Part shown: one piece after another, positions 8,403-15,053 of the stretch
Numbering within the stretch: the first letter of the stretch is position 1
Layout of the letters: each line of letters opens with the position of its first letter
From: Patescibacteria group bacterium
GTDB lineage: Bacteria; Patescibacteriota; Minisyncoccia; Moranbacterales; UBA1568
Assembly (NCBI GenBank): GCA_030916545.1
Contig: JAUPWI010000041.1
Span: forward strand, 1 to 19,565
DNA: 19,565 nucleotides
Direction of reading: 5' to 3'
Position numbers and translations under genes: made by a program
The notes under the pieces: generated by a model
Told to the model about the DNA's origin: nothing
What the model saw: only the letters and a program-made list of their open reading frames with translations
Databases searched by the model: none

Positions 8403-8852
8403 ATGGTTTTCATCCAAACGCATCTCGTTTTTCTGGTACCGATTTTCGTCGGTCTGTTTTCGCAAGTCACCAAATTCATCCTCTTCACGCTGCGTCATGG
8501 TTGGAAGCCGGAATATATATTCACCCATGGCCACATGCCGAGCGCCCACACCGCTTTCGCGGTCTCGCTCCTCACCTCCATCGGCTACTTTGAGGGTATG
8601 AATTCAGGCGCCTTCGCGGTCACGGTCGGTCTCGCCTTCATTATCGTCGACGATGCGCTCCGCATCCGGATGATACTCGGTGACCAGGGACGCTACCTCA
8701 ATATGTTGGTCAATCAGCTCCACGGAGAAATAGACGAGAGCAAATTTCCTCCTCTCAAGGAGCGCGTCGGCCATCGGACGAGCGAAGTCGTCGTCGGAGC
8801 CATCTTCGGCTTCTGCCTGACGGTCATACTCATCGCCCTTCTCAGCGCCTGA
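8403..8852 (+). CDS. Divergent PAP2 family protein (DUF212)
   Basis: A 149-residue integral membrane protein with about four hydrophobic segments. It carries the three DUF212 signatures in order: GHMPSAHTA (family: GGMPSSHSA), then IIVDDALRIRMILGDQGRYLN (family: YDAxGVRRAAGxQAxVLN), then LKERVGHRTSEVVVGAIFG (family: LKExLGHTPxEVxxGAxxG). DUF212 is related to acid phosphatases of the PAP2 superfamily, such as lipid phosphatases. The Ser-His pair and the late Gly-His are kept, so phosphatase activity on a membrane lipid phosphate is possible but unproven for this family. It is read alone from an extended -10 promoter; no terminator was found after the stop, and the next promoter is 76 bp downstream. 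Confidence 0.94.
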   Translation: MVFIQTHLVFLVPIFVGLFSQVTKFILFTLRHGWKPEYIFTHGHMPSAHTAFAVSLLTSIGYFEGMNSGAFAVTVGLAFIIVDDALRIRMILGDQGRYLNMLVNQLHGEIDESKFPPLKERVGHRTSEVVVGAIFGFCLTVILIALLSA

Positions 8853-8927
8853 CCACCCACTCCGCCTCACCTTCCGAGTACGGACAGGCCCGCTGCCGGC
8901 TCTTTTCCCACTTGACTCTCCATCCGT

Positions 8928-8956
8928 TTTACAGACGATGATTTTTGCACTATGCT
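8928..8956 (+). promoter_or_regulatory. Promoter of the 9028-9711 gene
   Basis: TTTACA (8928-8933) and TATGCT (8951-8956) with 17 bp between them. Transcription should start near 8963, which excludes the ATG at 8938 as the start codon of the gene behind it. The next unknown gene has the same -35 at the same spacing (9797-9825). Confidence 0.6.
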
Positions 8957-9027
8957 CGAGGCAGTTGTTTCACAATCCCGTTGCATTTTCATCCGATTCT
9001 CGACCGACAACAATGGAGGAATCTTCC

Positions 9028-9711
9028 GTGCCCACCAACCACACTGTACCTTCTTCCGATGACCTGCCATACACCAGATCGATCGGCCCACCCTTCATCC
9101 TTCTCTTACCATACGCCACCGGAACTCCCGTATGCGGTCTGCTCTGGGACAGTATGGACCGGAGAAACAAAGGCGACTCTTTCTCTCTGGAATTGATCGA
9201 CCCAGTCTCCGAAATGCGCCGTGTTCTTTCCGCCCGATGCATCAGCGGAAGACAGCTGGACATCGATTGGGACACGACAGCCGAGTTGCGACATATCGAT
9301 CATTCGGGTCATCCCTGCAACATGAGCCATCCGCCCTGTCTCGGAAAAGCCATGCGGATTCAGACCACACCCCCGCCGGAGACCCCGGTCATGATTCCGC
9401 AAAATTTCTGGGGAAAAATAAGGCAGGCGATCGCGCCAGGAAGGAAGCGGCTAGCACCGGATTCCGAACCGGAATCGCCCGATGATGTCGAGCTGCCGGA
9501 GCTCGCGCTGTTCCGCTCCTCGTTGCAACTCGCACCTGATCTTCGGACATACCGAGTGATCGTCGAGACCCACCACCAGAGAAGCGGGTCGGGGCAAGAC
9601 ACGATATTCTGTCTCACACTTTCTTTTGGCCGCTGCGGGCGAGGTCACAACATGCTCTCGCTCCGATGCCCAACAGGAGACAGCGATGGGCTTACCGTCG
9701 ACATCAGATAG
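9028..9711 (+). CDS. Unknown soluble protein, possible paralogue of the next gene
   Basis: I do not recognise this 227-residue protein. The frame is open from 8938, but a promoter lies across that point. A strong GGAGGA (9015-9020) lies 7 bp before a GTG at 9028, which is the preferred start; ATG 9013 is the alternative. It has no signal peptide or membrane segment. Features are a hydrophobic strand FILLLPYATGTPV near the start, a Cys/His patch HPCNMSHPPCLGKA in the middle, a Pro/Glu/Asp-rich linker, and a C-terminal beta region (CLTLSFGRC then LSLRC and LTVDIR). The patch and the C-terminal strands align by eye with the next gene. It has its own promoter and terminator. Coding status is supported by these signals rather than by any known family. 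Confidence 0.62.
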   Translation: MPTNHTVPSSDDLPYTRSIGPPFILLLPYATGTPVCGLLWDSMDRRNKGDSFSLELIDPVSEMRRVLSARCISGRQLDIDWDTTAELRHIDHSGHPCNMSHPPCLGKAMRIQTTPPPETPVMIPQNFWGKIRQAIAPGRKRLAPDSEPESPDDVELPELALFRSSLQLAPDLRTYRVIVETHHQRSGSGQDTIFCLTLSFGRCGRGHNMLSLRCPTGDSDGLTVDIR

Positions 9712-9737
9712 GCTGTTTCGGACAGCGACCCCCCATA

Positions 9738-9771
9738 AGAGCGCCAATCCATCGGCGCTCTCTCTTTTTTT
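9738..9771 (+). terminator. Intrinsic terminator after the 9028-9711 gene
   Basis: A perfect 8-bp stem, AGAGCGCC (9738-9745) with GGCGCTCT (9754-9761), has an 8-nt loop and is followed by CTC and seven T residues. It lies 27 bp after the stop codon. Confidence 0.9.
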
Positions 9772-9796
9772 GCCACACTCCCCGAAGTCCCTCAAT

Positions 9797-9825
9797 TTTA
9801 CAAAATTTCTTTTTTCCCGTAGCCT
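9797..9825 (+). promoter_or_regulatory. Promoter of the 9879-10478 gene
   Basis: TTTACA (9797-9802) and TAGCCT (9820-9825) are 17 bp apart. The -35 and spacing are identical to those of the preceding unknown gene; the -10 is weaker. It lies just after that gene's terminator. Confidence 0.45.
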
Positions 9826-9878
9826 AGCATCAGCTGTTTTACCAATATATTCAAACTCAAAGAAGAAAGGACGGACAG

Positions 9879-10478
9879 ATGGACATGGCCACACTCCCGA
9901 AGAACACCCCCAATTTTTCACAGGAAACCGTCTCCGGAACACCGCTCCTGATCAATCTTGCCGAAATCCAGAGTAAGGGGCATCAGACACTGGAAGAATA
10001 TATCGAGTACATCCTCCTTTGTCTCGAGCGTCCAATATCCGTCGTCATTCCGGTGGCTGATACCTGTCTCTTTTCCCAGATACTCACCGTCACAAGCACT
10101 GACGGAAGGGCCTTGACCGGATTCTGGAGCTCTCCATTCTGCGGCAAACATTGCACGAAAGAAATGAAACCGCATCCTTGCATCGATAAAGCCGATTCGG
10201 TCACGGACTGCGATCTGTTCTGCTTAGGATCCTCTCCCGAAGAACCGGAGGAGGAGAATGATCTGACACGAAATCTGACAAAACTCTCACCGTGCCAGAC
10301 CGACCATCGAGGCGAACTCGTCTCATGCGGGATACTCGCTATCGTCCTCCATTATCAGCATCTTCAAGATGGTCGGCGCGTTCTGGTCAGTGTCGAGCTC
10401 TCCATCGGCTGCAACAAAAGGCAACAAAGCGTTCTGGTCATCCAGCATCAACCCGGCCTCGTTTTTTCACTCAAATAA
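9879..10478 (+). CDS. Unknown Cys-rich soluble protein, possible paralogue of the preceding gene
   Basis: An unrecognised 199-residue protein with about 10 Cys, no signal peptide and no membrane segment. A helix-rich start (LEEYIEYILLCLE, about 38-50) leads to a hydrophobic strand ISVVIPVADT. A Cys/His patch CGKHCTKEMKPHPCIDKAD (about 87-105), an acidic linker (EEPEEEND) and C-terminal strands (ILAIVLHYQ, VSVELSIGC, VLVIQ, LVFSLK) follow. The order of strand, H-C...HPC..KA patch, acidic linker and terminal strands repeats that of the gene before it. The start is supported by AAAGGA, about 7 bp before the ATG. It has its own promoter and terminator, so it is monocistronic. The Cys/His patch might bind a metal, which is inference only. 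Confidence 0.68.
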   Translation: MDMATLPKNTPNFSQETVSGTPLLINLAEIQSKGHQTLEEYIEYILLCLERPISVVIPVADTCLFSQILTVTSTDGRALTGFWSSPFCGKHCTKEMKPHPCIDKADSVTDCDLFCLGSSPEEPEEENDLTRNLTKLSPCQTDHRGELVSCGILAIVLHYQHLQDGRRVLVSVELSIGCNKRQQSVLVIQHQPGLVFSLK

Positions 10479-10510
10479 GAGCCAAGACCCTTGATTCTTT
10501 CAAACACGTA

Positions 10511-10538
10511 CGCCGTCCCCCGACGGCGCTCTTTTTTT
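10511..10538 (+). terminator. Intrinsic terminator after the 9879-10478 gene
   Basis: A 7-bp GC-rich stem, CGCCGTC (10511-10517) with GACGGCG (10522-10528), has a 4-nt loop and is followed by CTC and seven T residues. It lies 33 bp after the stop codon. Confidence 0.9.
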
Positions 10539-10552
10539 ACCCGGATACGTTT

Positions 10553-10636
10553 TCAGGAGATCGGACTCTTCCCGGCAAGCTCCTCCTCAATCACTTGACG
10601 CTCACTCCACGGCAGACGCGTGTCTCCGATTGCCAT
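10553..10636 (-). pseudogene. Remnant of a second murE 3' end
   Basis: The minus-strand stretch 10636-10574 encodes a peptide beginning MAIGDTRLPWSERQV and ending EEELA. It matches the C-terminus of the MurE encoded at 16110-17381 (MAIRDTRLPWNERVV...EEELA) at 18 of 21 residues. The DNA matches at 50 of 63 bases, and most differences are synonymous. The frame continues seven more codons to a TGA at 10553-10555. No similarity extends upstream of the ATG codon, so nothing else of a murE remains here. The synonymous bias suggests that this was once a working gene which diverged under selection and was later deleted down to its tail, rather than a recent copy of the present murE. Confidence 0.75.
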
Positions 10637-10701
10637 TATTCTATACATCATATCGGCTCTTTCAAAACATTGAGTTCAATTCTTTCTTTCCTCGAGCGAA
10701 A

Positions 10702-10710
10702 TGCTACACT
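10702..10710 (+). promoter_or_regulatory. Extended -10 promoter of the methyltransferase-domain gene
   Basis: TGCTACACT fits an extended -10 (TGn then TACACT), with transcription expected near 10717 and a leader of about 17 nt without a Shine-Dalgarno sequence before the ATG at 10734. No good -35 was seen at normal spacing. Confidence 0.5.
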
Positions 10711-10733
10711 AGAGGTACAAAAATATTTCTTCT

Positions 10734-12614
10734 ATGGGAAAAATATTCGGAGAAATCCCTCAAAATATTGTTCGTCCAGAAAAAAATCAGGATGAGCTCA
10801 TCCCCTTCCTCTCAGAACGCGCGAGAAATGATTATGAGAAATCAGTCGGGCACGAAATGGCTCTGAAAGATTTCAATGTGTGGGTGGTACAGACCGAAGC
10901 GTCACGATTCCAATCTCAAAATTCTATCGAATCTCTCATAGCTACTTCTCAAATATCCCTGAATACAGGTGATTCCAAATCCTCAAACGAACGATTCGTA
11001 GCGGTATCCGCAGTCCCTCAAAACGAACTTCACCACAAGATTTCCAACACCTTTAAGGGCTACGGTAAGGTAACACCGAACCTCTTGCCCGACCTTGTCA
11101 TCGTCATGGGAGATATGGGCTATGACGACACCTCCCCTGCAGGCGACCTGGCGCGCGCCTATTTGGAGTTCGAGATGAAACCCATCCGCGATATCCGGCG
11201 GGCAGCAGAAGCCACCCTCCATCACCATTTTCCGACCGGAGAGAAGCTCACTGGCGACTGGGATGTGGAATTCTTCCAAATACACGTTCTCGGAAAAAAC
11301 TATCACGAACTCCTCCTGAAAAAACATGAGATGACCGAGGAAATCGCCTGCGACCTTATCGCGAGCTCGCTTTTCAATGACACAGATCATGCGCTTGAGA
11401 TTTCCGGCCGAGCGTTTGATACTTATGCTCGCACCAAGGATGAGCACCTCCTCAGAAAAATAACCACCGATGGACGAATTCGCCATGCAGTTAAGAAATT
11501 GCAGAGGTCTTTCGTTTTGACGCACCTCATCGAACAGCATCGTCAATCCAAAGAGGGAAAAGGATCAAACCCTGGAGAATTTCAAAACGAGGAAGAGTAT
11601 ATCGCCTACGTACAGACGCTAATTCAAAAAACTGATTCCGTTGCAAAAGACATGCACCCCGAGCAACTACGGACCGCGGTCTACACTTCGCTCATGAAAA
11701 TGATCGACAGAGAAAAGCAGAACTATCTCACAGATATTGAATTCGAGTCTATGGAAGATCGTCTCATTCAGCCGATTATCGTTTCCGTGGGAAAGAGCCA
11801 GAAATATCAGGAGGCATCATTTAAGTCTGGTGTTGATGCCGCCCTTCCCGAACTCGGCCCCACAGATATGGAAAAGCTAGTAAGACTCGCAAAACGTATT
11901 CGCACCAGCCCCGCCTCCATGGCGACCGAACGCCTCCGCAGAAACAAATCCGAATTCTATCATTCGGTCGTCGACCAGATCGAAGATCGATCCAAAGAGA
12001 CTGCTGATACTGAAAAGGAATTGGGAATCCTCTCATCGCTCTTCAAGAAAATTGACGCAAAAACGATCCTCGATGTCGGCTGTGGATACGGTCGTCTCGC
12101 CAAACCCTTGGCCAAAGAGGGTTTTGATGTGACCGGCATCGATGCGAGTCAAGCGCTCCTCACGAAAGCAAAAGAAATGAAAGGGAAAACAAAAAATCTC
12201 CACTACGCCAAGGGAGATATTATCGACTACACAGGTTCCGTTCCGAAAGAAAGTTTTGATGCTGTGTATTATGGTTGGCATTCTTTCCTCGAAGCATACG
12301 GGCTCGGCAATGCCCTTGCCTCCCTTCGATCAGCGCGCCACGCGTTGAAACCAAACGGTGTCATCACCTTTGACCAACCAGCACGCACCAACCCTGAACT
12401 GGAAGAGGGATGGTATGGCGACGCGGAACACGGCTACCTCGCCTATCTCATGGATGAAGAGGAATTGAAATTCATGCTTCGTCTCGCGGGCTTTGAAGAC
12501 GTACATATTCTTCACTGGACCACCAAGCCAAGCGCCCTCTATCCCGAGGGCATGCAGAAAATATCGGTCGTCGCCCGAAAACCATCTTTGCTGAAAATCG
12601 AAAAAGAGTCCTGA
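10734..12614 (+). CDS. Protein with C-terminal SAM-dependent methyltransferase domain and unknown N-terminal region
   Basis: A 626-residue protein. Residues ~430-560 are a class I methyltransferase. Motif I is DVGCGYGRL (447-455), the acidic end of strand 2 is VTGIDAS (466-472), then AKGDIIDY (492-499), FDAVYYGWHSF (508-518) and the post-strand-5 GVITFDQPA (542-550). The substrate cannot be told. Residues 1-430 match no family I know. They contain a beta region with PDLVIVMGDMGY (119-130), a stretch DWDVEFFQIHVLGKNYHELLLKKHEM (175-200), and a long helical, charged region (200-430) that runs into the methyltransferase. There is no signal peptide or membrane segment, so it is probably cytoplasmic. 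The gene stands alone between the murE remnant and the repeat-bearing cluster on the other strand. No terminator was found after it apart from repeat B1, which lacks a T-run. Confidence 0.87.
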   Translation: MGKIFGEIPQNIVRPEKNQDELIPFLSERARNDYEKSVGHEMALKDFNVWVVQTEASRFQSQNSIESLIATSQISLNTGDSKSSNERFVAVSAVPQNELHHKISNTFKGYGKVTPNLLPDLVIVMGDMGYDDTSPAGDLARAYLEFEMKPIRDIRRAAEATLHHHFPTGEKLTGDWDVEFFQIHVLGKNYHELLLKKHEMTEEIACDLIASSLFNDTDHALEISGRAFDTYARTKDEHLLRKITTDGRIRHAVKKLQRSFVLTHLIEQHRQSKEGKGSNPGEFQNEEEYIAYVQTLIQKTDSVAKDMHPEQLRTAVYTSLMKMIDREKQNYLTDIEFESMEDRLIQPIIVSVGKSQKYQEASFKSGVDAALPELGPTDMEKLVRLAKRIRTSPASMATERLRRNKSEFYHSVVDQIEDRSKETADTEKELGILSSLFKKIDAKTILDVGCGYGRLAKPLAKEGFDVTGIDASQALLTKAKEMKGKTKNLHYAKGDIIDYTGSVPKESFDAVYYGWHSFLEAYGLGNALASLRSARHALKPNGVITFDQPARTNPELEEGWYGDAEHGYLAYLMDEEELKFMLRLAGFEDVHILHWTTKPSALYPEGMQKISVVARKPSLLKIEKES

Positions 12615-12677
12615 TTCACCCCTCTCCTCTGGTTGGTAAAAAACTTTTTCGATCCGAACATATTCGATACATCATTT

Positions 12678-12746
12678 CCTTTTCACAAACTTCTTGCGTA
12701 AGAAATTTCTGAAAGGGAGGTGTGTACAGTAAGTGCCCATACACAC
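12678..12746 (-). repeat. Repeat B copy 1 with adjoining hairpin, 3' of the 12754-13170 gene
   Basis: The core at 12678-12720 is an imperfect palindrome: one arm CTTTTCACAAACTTCTT, a short GCG centre, the other arm AAGAAATTTCTGAAAGG. It shares this sequence with copies at 13248-13289 and 14185-14226. On the minus strand it follows a second hairpin, GTGTGTA (12720-12726) with TACACAC (12740-12746), which lies 7 bp after the gene's stop codon. There is no T-run, so this is not a standard intrinsic terminator. Confidence 0.8.
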
Positions 12747-12753
12747 CGAGTCA

Positions 12754-13170
12754 TTAAGAAACCACCTGGCGAACTATAGTTTCGTAATCGAGACCGTAGA
12801 TATGACAGTGTTCCTTAGCATCGCCATACCGCAGTTGCTTAATCAGTGATGCGGCGCGATGCTCTTCCTGACGCAGCAGAAGCATTCTCTTTTCTTCTTG
12901 CTTGCGCTTGCTAGCAATGTTCTCTTCTTTGTTCTTTTCCATTTTCTCCCATTCACCATCGGCGATTATTTTTGCCGACTCCCATTCCTCTTGGGTAGGA
13001 GGATTTGTTCCGTCATTTTGCGGTAAAGGAAGAAACTTTGCAGGAATGCAGCAATCGCATGCTGTTATATTCGGAGGGGTCTGCAAGTCCCTCACCCGTT
13101 GCCACCACTTCCCGTCCTTTTCAACGAAAATATGGGCGGCAGTAACTGCAATGACTTTCAGAGTCTTCAT
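12754..13170 (-). CDS. Unknown small protein with CxCC motif and helical tail
   Basis: An unrecognised 138-residue protein. Residues 1-30 resemble a short beta domain (KVIAVTAAHIFVEKDGKWWQRV). ACDCCIP follows at about 37-43, then a Pro-rich turn. From about residue 60 to 115 lies a long charged helix rich in Lys, Glu and Gln (EEWESAKIIADGEWEKMEKN and RKQEEKRMLLLRQEEHRA), probably a coiled coil. The frame opens at 13182, but that ATG overlaps the ribosome-binding site. ATG 13170 has GGAG 6 bp upstream and is preferred. Leader repeat A1 lies directly upstream and trailer repeat B1 directly downstream, the same packaging as its neighbours. The two Cys-rich residues could bind a metal. It is the last gene of the cluster transcribed from 15149. 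Confidence 0.72.
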   Translation of the reverse strand: MKTLKVIAVTAAHIFVEKDGKWWQRVRDLQTPPNITACDCCIPAKFLPLPQNDGTNPPTQEEWESAKIIADGEWEKMEKNKEENIASKRKQEEKRMLLLRQEEHRAASLIKQLRYGDAKEHCHIYGLDYETIVRQVVS

Positions 13171-13173
13171 TAT

Positions 13174-13235
13174 TCTCTCCATTACCCCAGTACCCGAGGT
13201 GCGGTTGCCACTATTGGCAGATTTCTCAAAGAACT
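13174..13235 (-). repeat. Repeat A copy 1: structured leader of the 12754-13170 gene
   Basis: Read on the minus strand, the element holds a hairpin TGCCA-ATAG-TGGCA, then a second stem ACCTC with GGGGT around a 7-nt loop, then GGAGAG (the ribosome-binding site) and the start codon. Copy 3 (15054-15116) is almost identical; copy 2 (14969-15024) is diverged but keeps both stems. Placement directly before start codons points to a 5' RNA element acting on translation. Confidence 0.82.
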
Positions 13236-13247
13236 CAAAGGAAATCC

Positions 13248-13318
13248 CCTTTCACAAACTTCTTGCGGAAGAAATTTCTGGAAGGGAGGCGAAAGCAGAA
13301 AGATTCTTCTGTCTCGCC
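13248..13318 (-). repeat. Repeat B copy 2 with adjoining hairpin, 3' of the 13329-13793 gene
   Basis: The core at 13248-13289 has arms CCTTTCACAAACTTCTT and GAAGAAATTTCTGGAAGG. The adjoining hairpin has an outer stem GGCGA (13288-13292) with TCGCC (13314-13318) and an inner stem CAGAA (13296-13300) with TTCTG (13307-13311). It lies 10 bp after the stop codon on the minus strand. Similarity to copy 3 continues beyond the core as GGGGATTTCC, ending near 13231 where repeat A1 begins. Confidence 0.8.
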
Positions 13319-13328
13319 AAAAACTACC

Positions 13329-13793
13329 TCACGATTTGTTTACAGTGTCGATGAGTTGACCCAGAGCAACGGGCCAATCTTTCACCCACGTGCCGTCAAT
13401 CTTTTTCATCGGCGCACGCATGAAGCATACGCGATGACCATTGATGTTGACTTCCTTATCGACAAGCCAATCCATCATGGCACTGGCTGGGTGATTGTGA
13501 TGATTGGTATCGGTCGCCACTGCGACTTGAATCCCCTCTGTCGCGAGATACACTGCGAGCGGATATCCGACCGCGAATGCTTCGCCGAGGTGATTCAGCC
13601 CCTTAGTGCCGAGCGTCATCGCTTCGGCCGGCATCAGGAGATCGATTAGCGCGACATCGAACGGCTGCTGTTTCACGACCATCGCGACATCCGAATAATC
13701 TTGAAGCACGATAACTTCATGCCCAAGGGCCGTGAGATCGGCAAGACCAGCCTGACAGTGCTGCTTCGAGTCGTCCACCACAAGAATCTTCAT
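13329..13793 (-). CDS. Receiver-like (CheY-type) small protein with HPASAM motif
   Basis: A 154-residue protein that starts like a response-regulator receiver domain: KILVVDDS (2-9), giving the acidic pair Asp7-Asp8, and DVALIDLLMP (46-55), giving the likely phosphoacceptor Asp51. After this it departs from the standard fold. A stretch of about 20 residues (LGTKGLNHLGEAFAVGYPLA) is inserted, and the fourth strand ends VAVATDTNHHNHPASAM (90-106). No clear counterpart of the invariant receiver Lys is visible. There is no output domain. It is homologous to the 14292-14960 product (shared HPASAM, INGHRV/IDGAQV and KDW near the end). The ATG at 13793 overlaps the upstream stop as ATGA and has GGAGG before it, so translation is coupled; the longer open frame from 13934 is discarded. 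A stand-alone signalling or sensing role is likely but unproven. Confidence 0.82.
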   Translation of the reverse strand: MKILVVDDSKQHCQAGLADLTALGHEVIVLQDYSDVAMVVKQQPFDVALIDLLMPAEAMTLGTKGLNHLGEAFAVGYPLAVYLATEGIQVAVATDTNHHNHPASAMMDWLVDKEVNINGHRVCFMRAPMKKIDGTWVKDWPVALGQLIDTVNKS

Positions 13794-14146
13794 TTCATTT
13801 CCTCCTCTATGTTGAGCAAAAAGAAAACGATATTCTGTTCCCCCAGATAATCTACGAGCGGTCGAGCATACACCCGACCAGCAAACGCTTTCGCGAGTGA
13901 GATCGCACCCGATCGGGTCGGCTCCCTCTGCCATCCTGGTAGAATAGCAATGAGCACCTTCGTCTCATCGCCATCCTTCAGAAAGCGGAGTGCCTGGGAC
14001 ACATCGTCCGTCAGCAGAACCTCGGCCTCATCCGACGAATTCACAACTTGAATCACCGAATTCGACTCCATGATCGCCTTGAGTGCGAGCTCGATTGGAT
14101 TGGTAGAACTATGATCCGGACCAGCTACGCTCACGAAAATCTTCAT
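13790..14146 (-). CDS. Unknown small protein coupled to the receiver-like gene
   Basis: A 118-residue soluble alpha/beta protein: KIFVSVAG, a helix, then VIQVVNSSDEAEVLLTDDVSQALRFL, a strand VLIAILPGW, a helix, and a final strand with IVFFLLNIEEEMK. It may be a degenerate relative of receiver-like folds, but no phosphoacceptor pattern is visible and I do not assign a family. ATG 14146 (Met2 of the open frame) lies 6 bp after GGAG and is preferred over ATG 14149. Its stop overlaps the start of the receiver-like gene as ATGA, so the two products are made together and may interact. It follows trailer repeat B3 of the upstream gene and, unlike its neighbours, has no repeat A leader. Confidence 0.75.
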   Translation of the reverse strand: MKIFVSVAGPDHSSTNPIELALKAIMESNSVIQVVNSSDEAEVLLTDDVSQALRFLKDGDETKVLIAILPGWQREPTRSGAISLAKAFAGRVYARPLVDYLGEQNIVFFLLNIEEEMK

Positions 14147-14184
14147 CATCTACTCCTTTGTCAAAAGAACCTCAAGGGAAATCC

Positions 14185-14252
14185 CCTTTCACAAACTTCT
14201 TTCGGAAGAAATTTCTGAAAGGAAGGCTACATGCAATGTTACTTGTGTAGCC
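14185..14252 (-). repeat. Repeat B copy 3 with adjoining hairpin, 3' of the 14292-14960 gene
   Basis: The core at 14185-14226 has arms CCTTTCACAAACTTCTT and GAAGAAATTTCTGAAAGG. The adjoining hairpin pairs GGCTACA (14225-14231) with TGTAGCC (14246-14252), a 7-bp stem unlike those of the other copies in sequence but equal in position. It lies 39 bp after the upstream stop, and 38 bp separate the core from the next start codon. Confidence 0.8.
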
Positions 14253-14291
14253 AAACCAGCTCTGCCAACTTCTTTTTTTTGAAAGGATCTC

Positions 14292-14960
14292 TCAGCCCTT
14301 TTTCTCGCTGTCAACCAATTGCTTCAGGATTCTGCCCCAGTCCTTTCCTCGCTCGGCGTAAATATTGCCGCCATCGCAGTGGCAGTCGTATTGTGATCCA
14401 TACGGATTGGTCCGCTTGCCCGTTCCGCCGCACTTCTCACACACACGCTCCGTATCATCGATACCGACCCAGGTAAATTTATTCGTCATAAGCACCTGGG
14501 CGCCATCAATAGTGAAGTAGTGATTGTTAAGGTCATCTAACATGGCCGACGCGGGGTGGGAATCGCAATCCGTTTGTGTCACAACTGCCACGTACCTCGC
14601 ACCGTTTTTCGCGGCACGAAGAGCGAGGGACCAGCCGACAGCCATTTTCTGATTGACATACTTTTGTCCCTCCGCATTCTGCTCCATGGGGCCTACCCGC
14701 ATCAGGAGATCGCAGAAAACGACATCCCAGTAGGGCAGCTCTGTCTCCGCCAGCGACTTCTTGCGAGCCTCATGGTAAGGCATGTTTTCGGACGTGCACT
14801 TGCGTTCAAGGTGTTTTTGCATCGCAATATCATACCGAGGAGTATCAAGAAGCCGATCTCCATCCCTGTATGAGCGACACACTGTGACTTTATGTTCGGC
14901 GAGCGTCTGCTTGGCAGCTGCCCGGTTGGATGAAAAGAAGTCGATGACCAAAATATTCAT
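14292..14960 (-). CDS. Receiver-like protein with HPASAM motif and inserted zinc-knuckle-like segment
   Basis: A 222-residue homologue of the 13329-13793 product. It starts NILVIDFFSSNR, in which the second pocket acid of a receiver is replaced by Phe. A helical insertion of about 30 residues (45-75) precedes VVFCDLLMRVG (80-90) with the likely acceptor Asp84. Then come VAVVTQTDCDSHPASAM (124-140) and IDGAQVLMTNKF. Between this and the C-terminal GKDWGRILKQLVD lies CEKCGGTGKR...CHC (174-195). This is a CxxCxGxG...CxC pattern like a DnaJ-type zinc module, which is absent from the paralogue. ATG 14960 is chosen because the protein there aligns with its paralogue. The frame is open back to 15062, but those 34 extra residues are encoded by leader repeat A2 and the end of A3. 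Confidence 0.8.
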   Translation of the reverse strand: MNILVIDFFSSNRAAAKQTLAEHKVTVCRSYRDGDRLLDTPRYDIAMQKHLERKCTSENMPYHEARKKSLAETELPYWDVVFCDLLMRVGPMEQNAEGQKYVNQKMAVGWSLALRAAKNGARYVAVVTQTDCDSHPASAMLDDLNNHYFTIDGAQVLMTNKFTWVGIDDTERVCEKCGGTGKRTNPYGSQYDCHCDGGNIYAERGKDWGRILKQLVDSEKKG

Positions 14961-14968
14961 TTCTGTCT

Positions 14969-15024
14969 TCTCTACCTGCATACCAGAGGTGCAGTCGCCA
15001 GTATTGGCAGATTTCCCAAGAAAC
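14969..15024 (-). repeat. Repeat A copy 2: structured leader of the 14292-14960 gene (diverged)
   Basis: Compared with copies 1 and 3 it has several substitutions and a shorter second loop, yet both stems survive. GCCA-ATAC-TGGC is kept, and the second stem is now ACCT with AGGT. It ends 8 bp before the preferred start codon. The loss of sequence with kept pairing supports a structural role in RNA. Confidence 0.72.
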
Positions 15025-15053
15025 CTACATAAGAAGTCCGGAATCTTCATCAT

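Noticed and set aside
8938..9027. ATG 8938 as the start of the unknown gene
   Set aside because: It falls between the -35 and -10 of the gene's promoter, while GTG 9028 has a strong GGAGGA at good spacing.
12678..14226. CRISPR array
   Set aside because: The three similar repeats are 570-940 bp apart with genes between them, and no cas genes are present.
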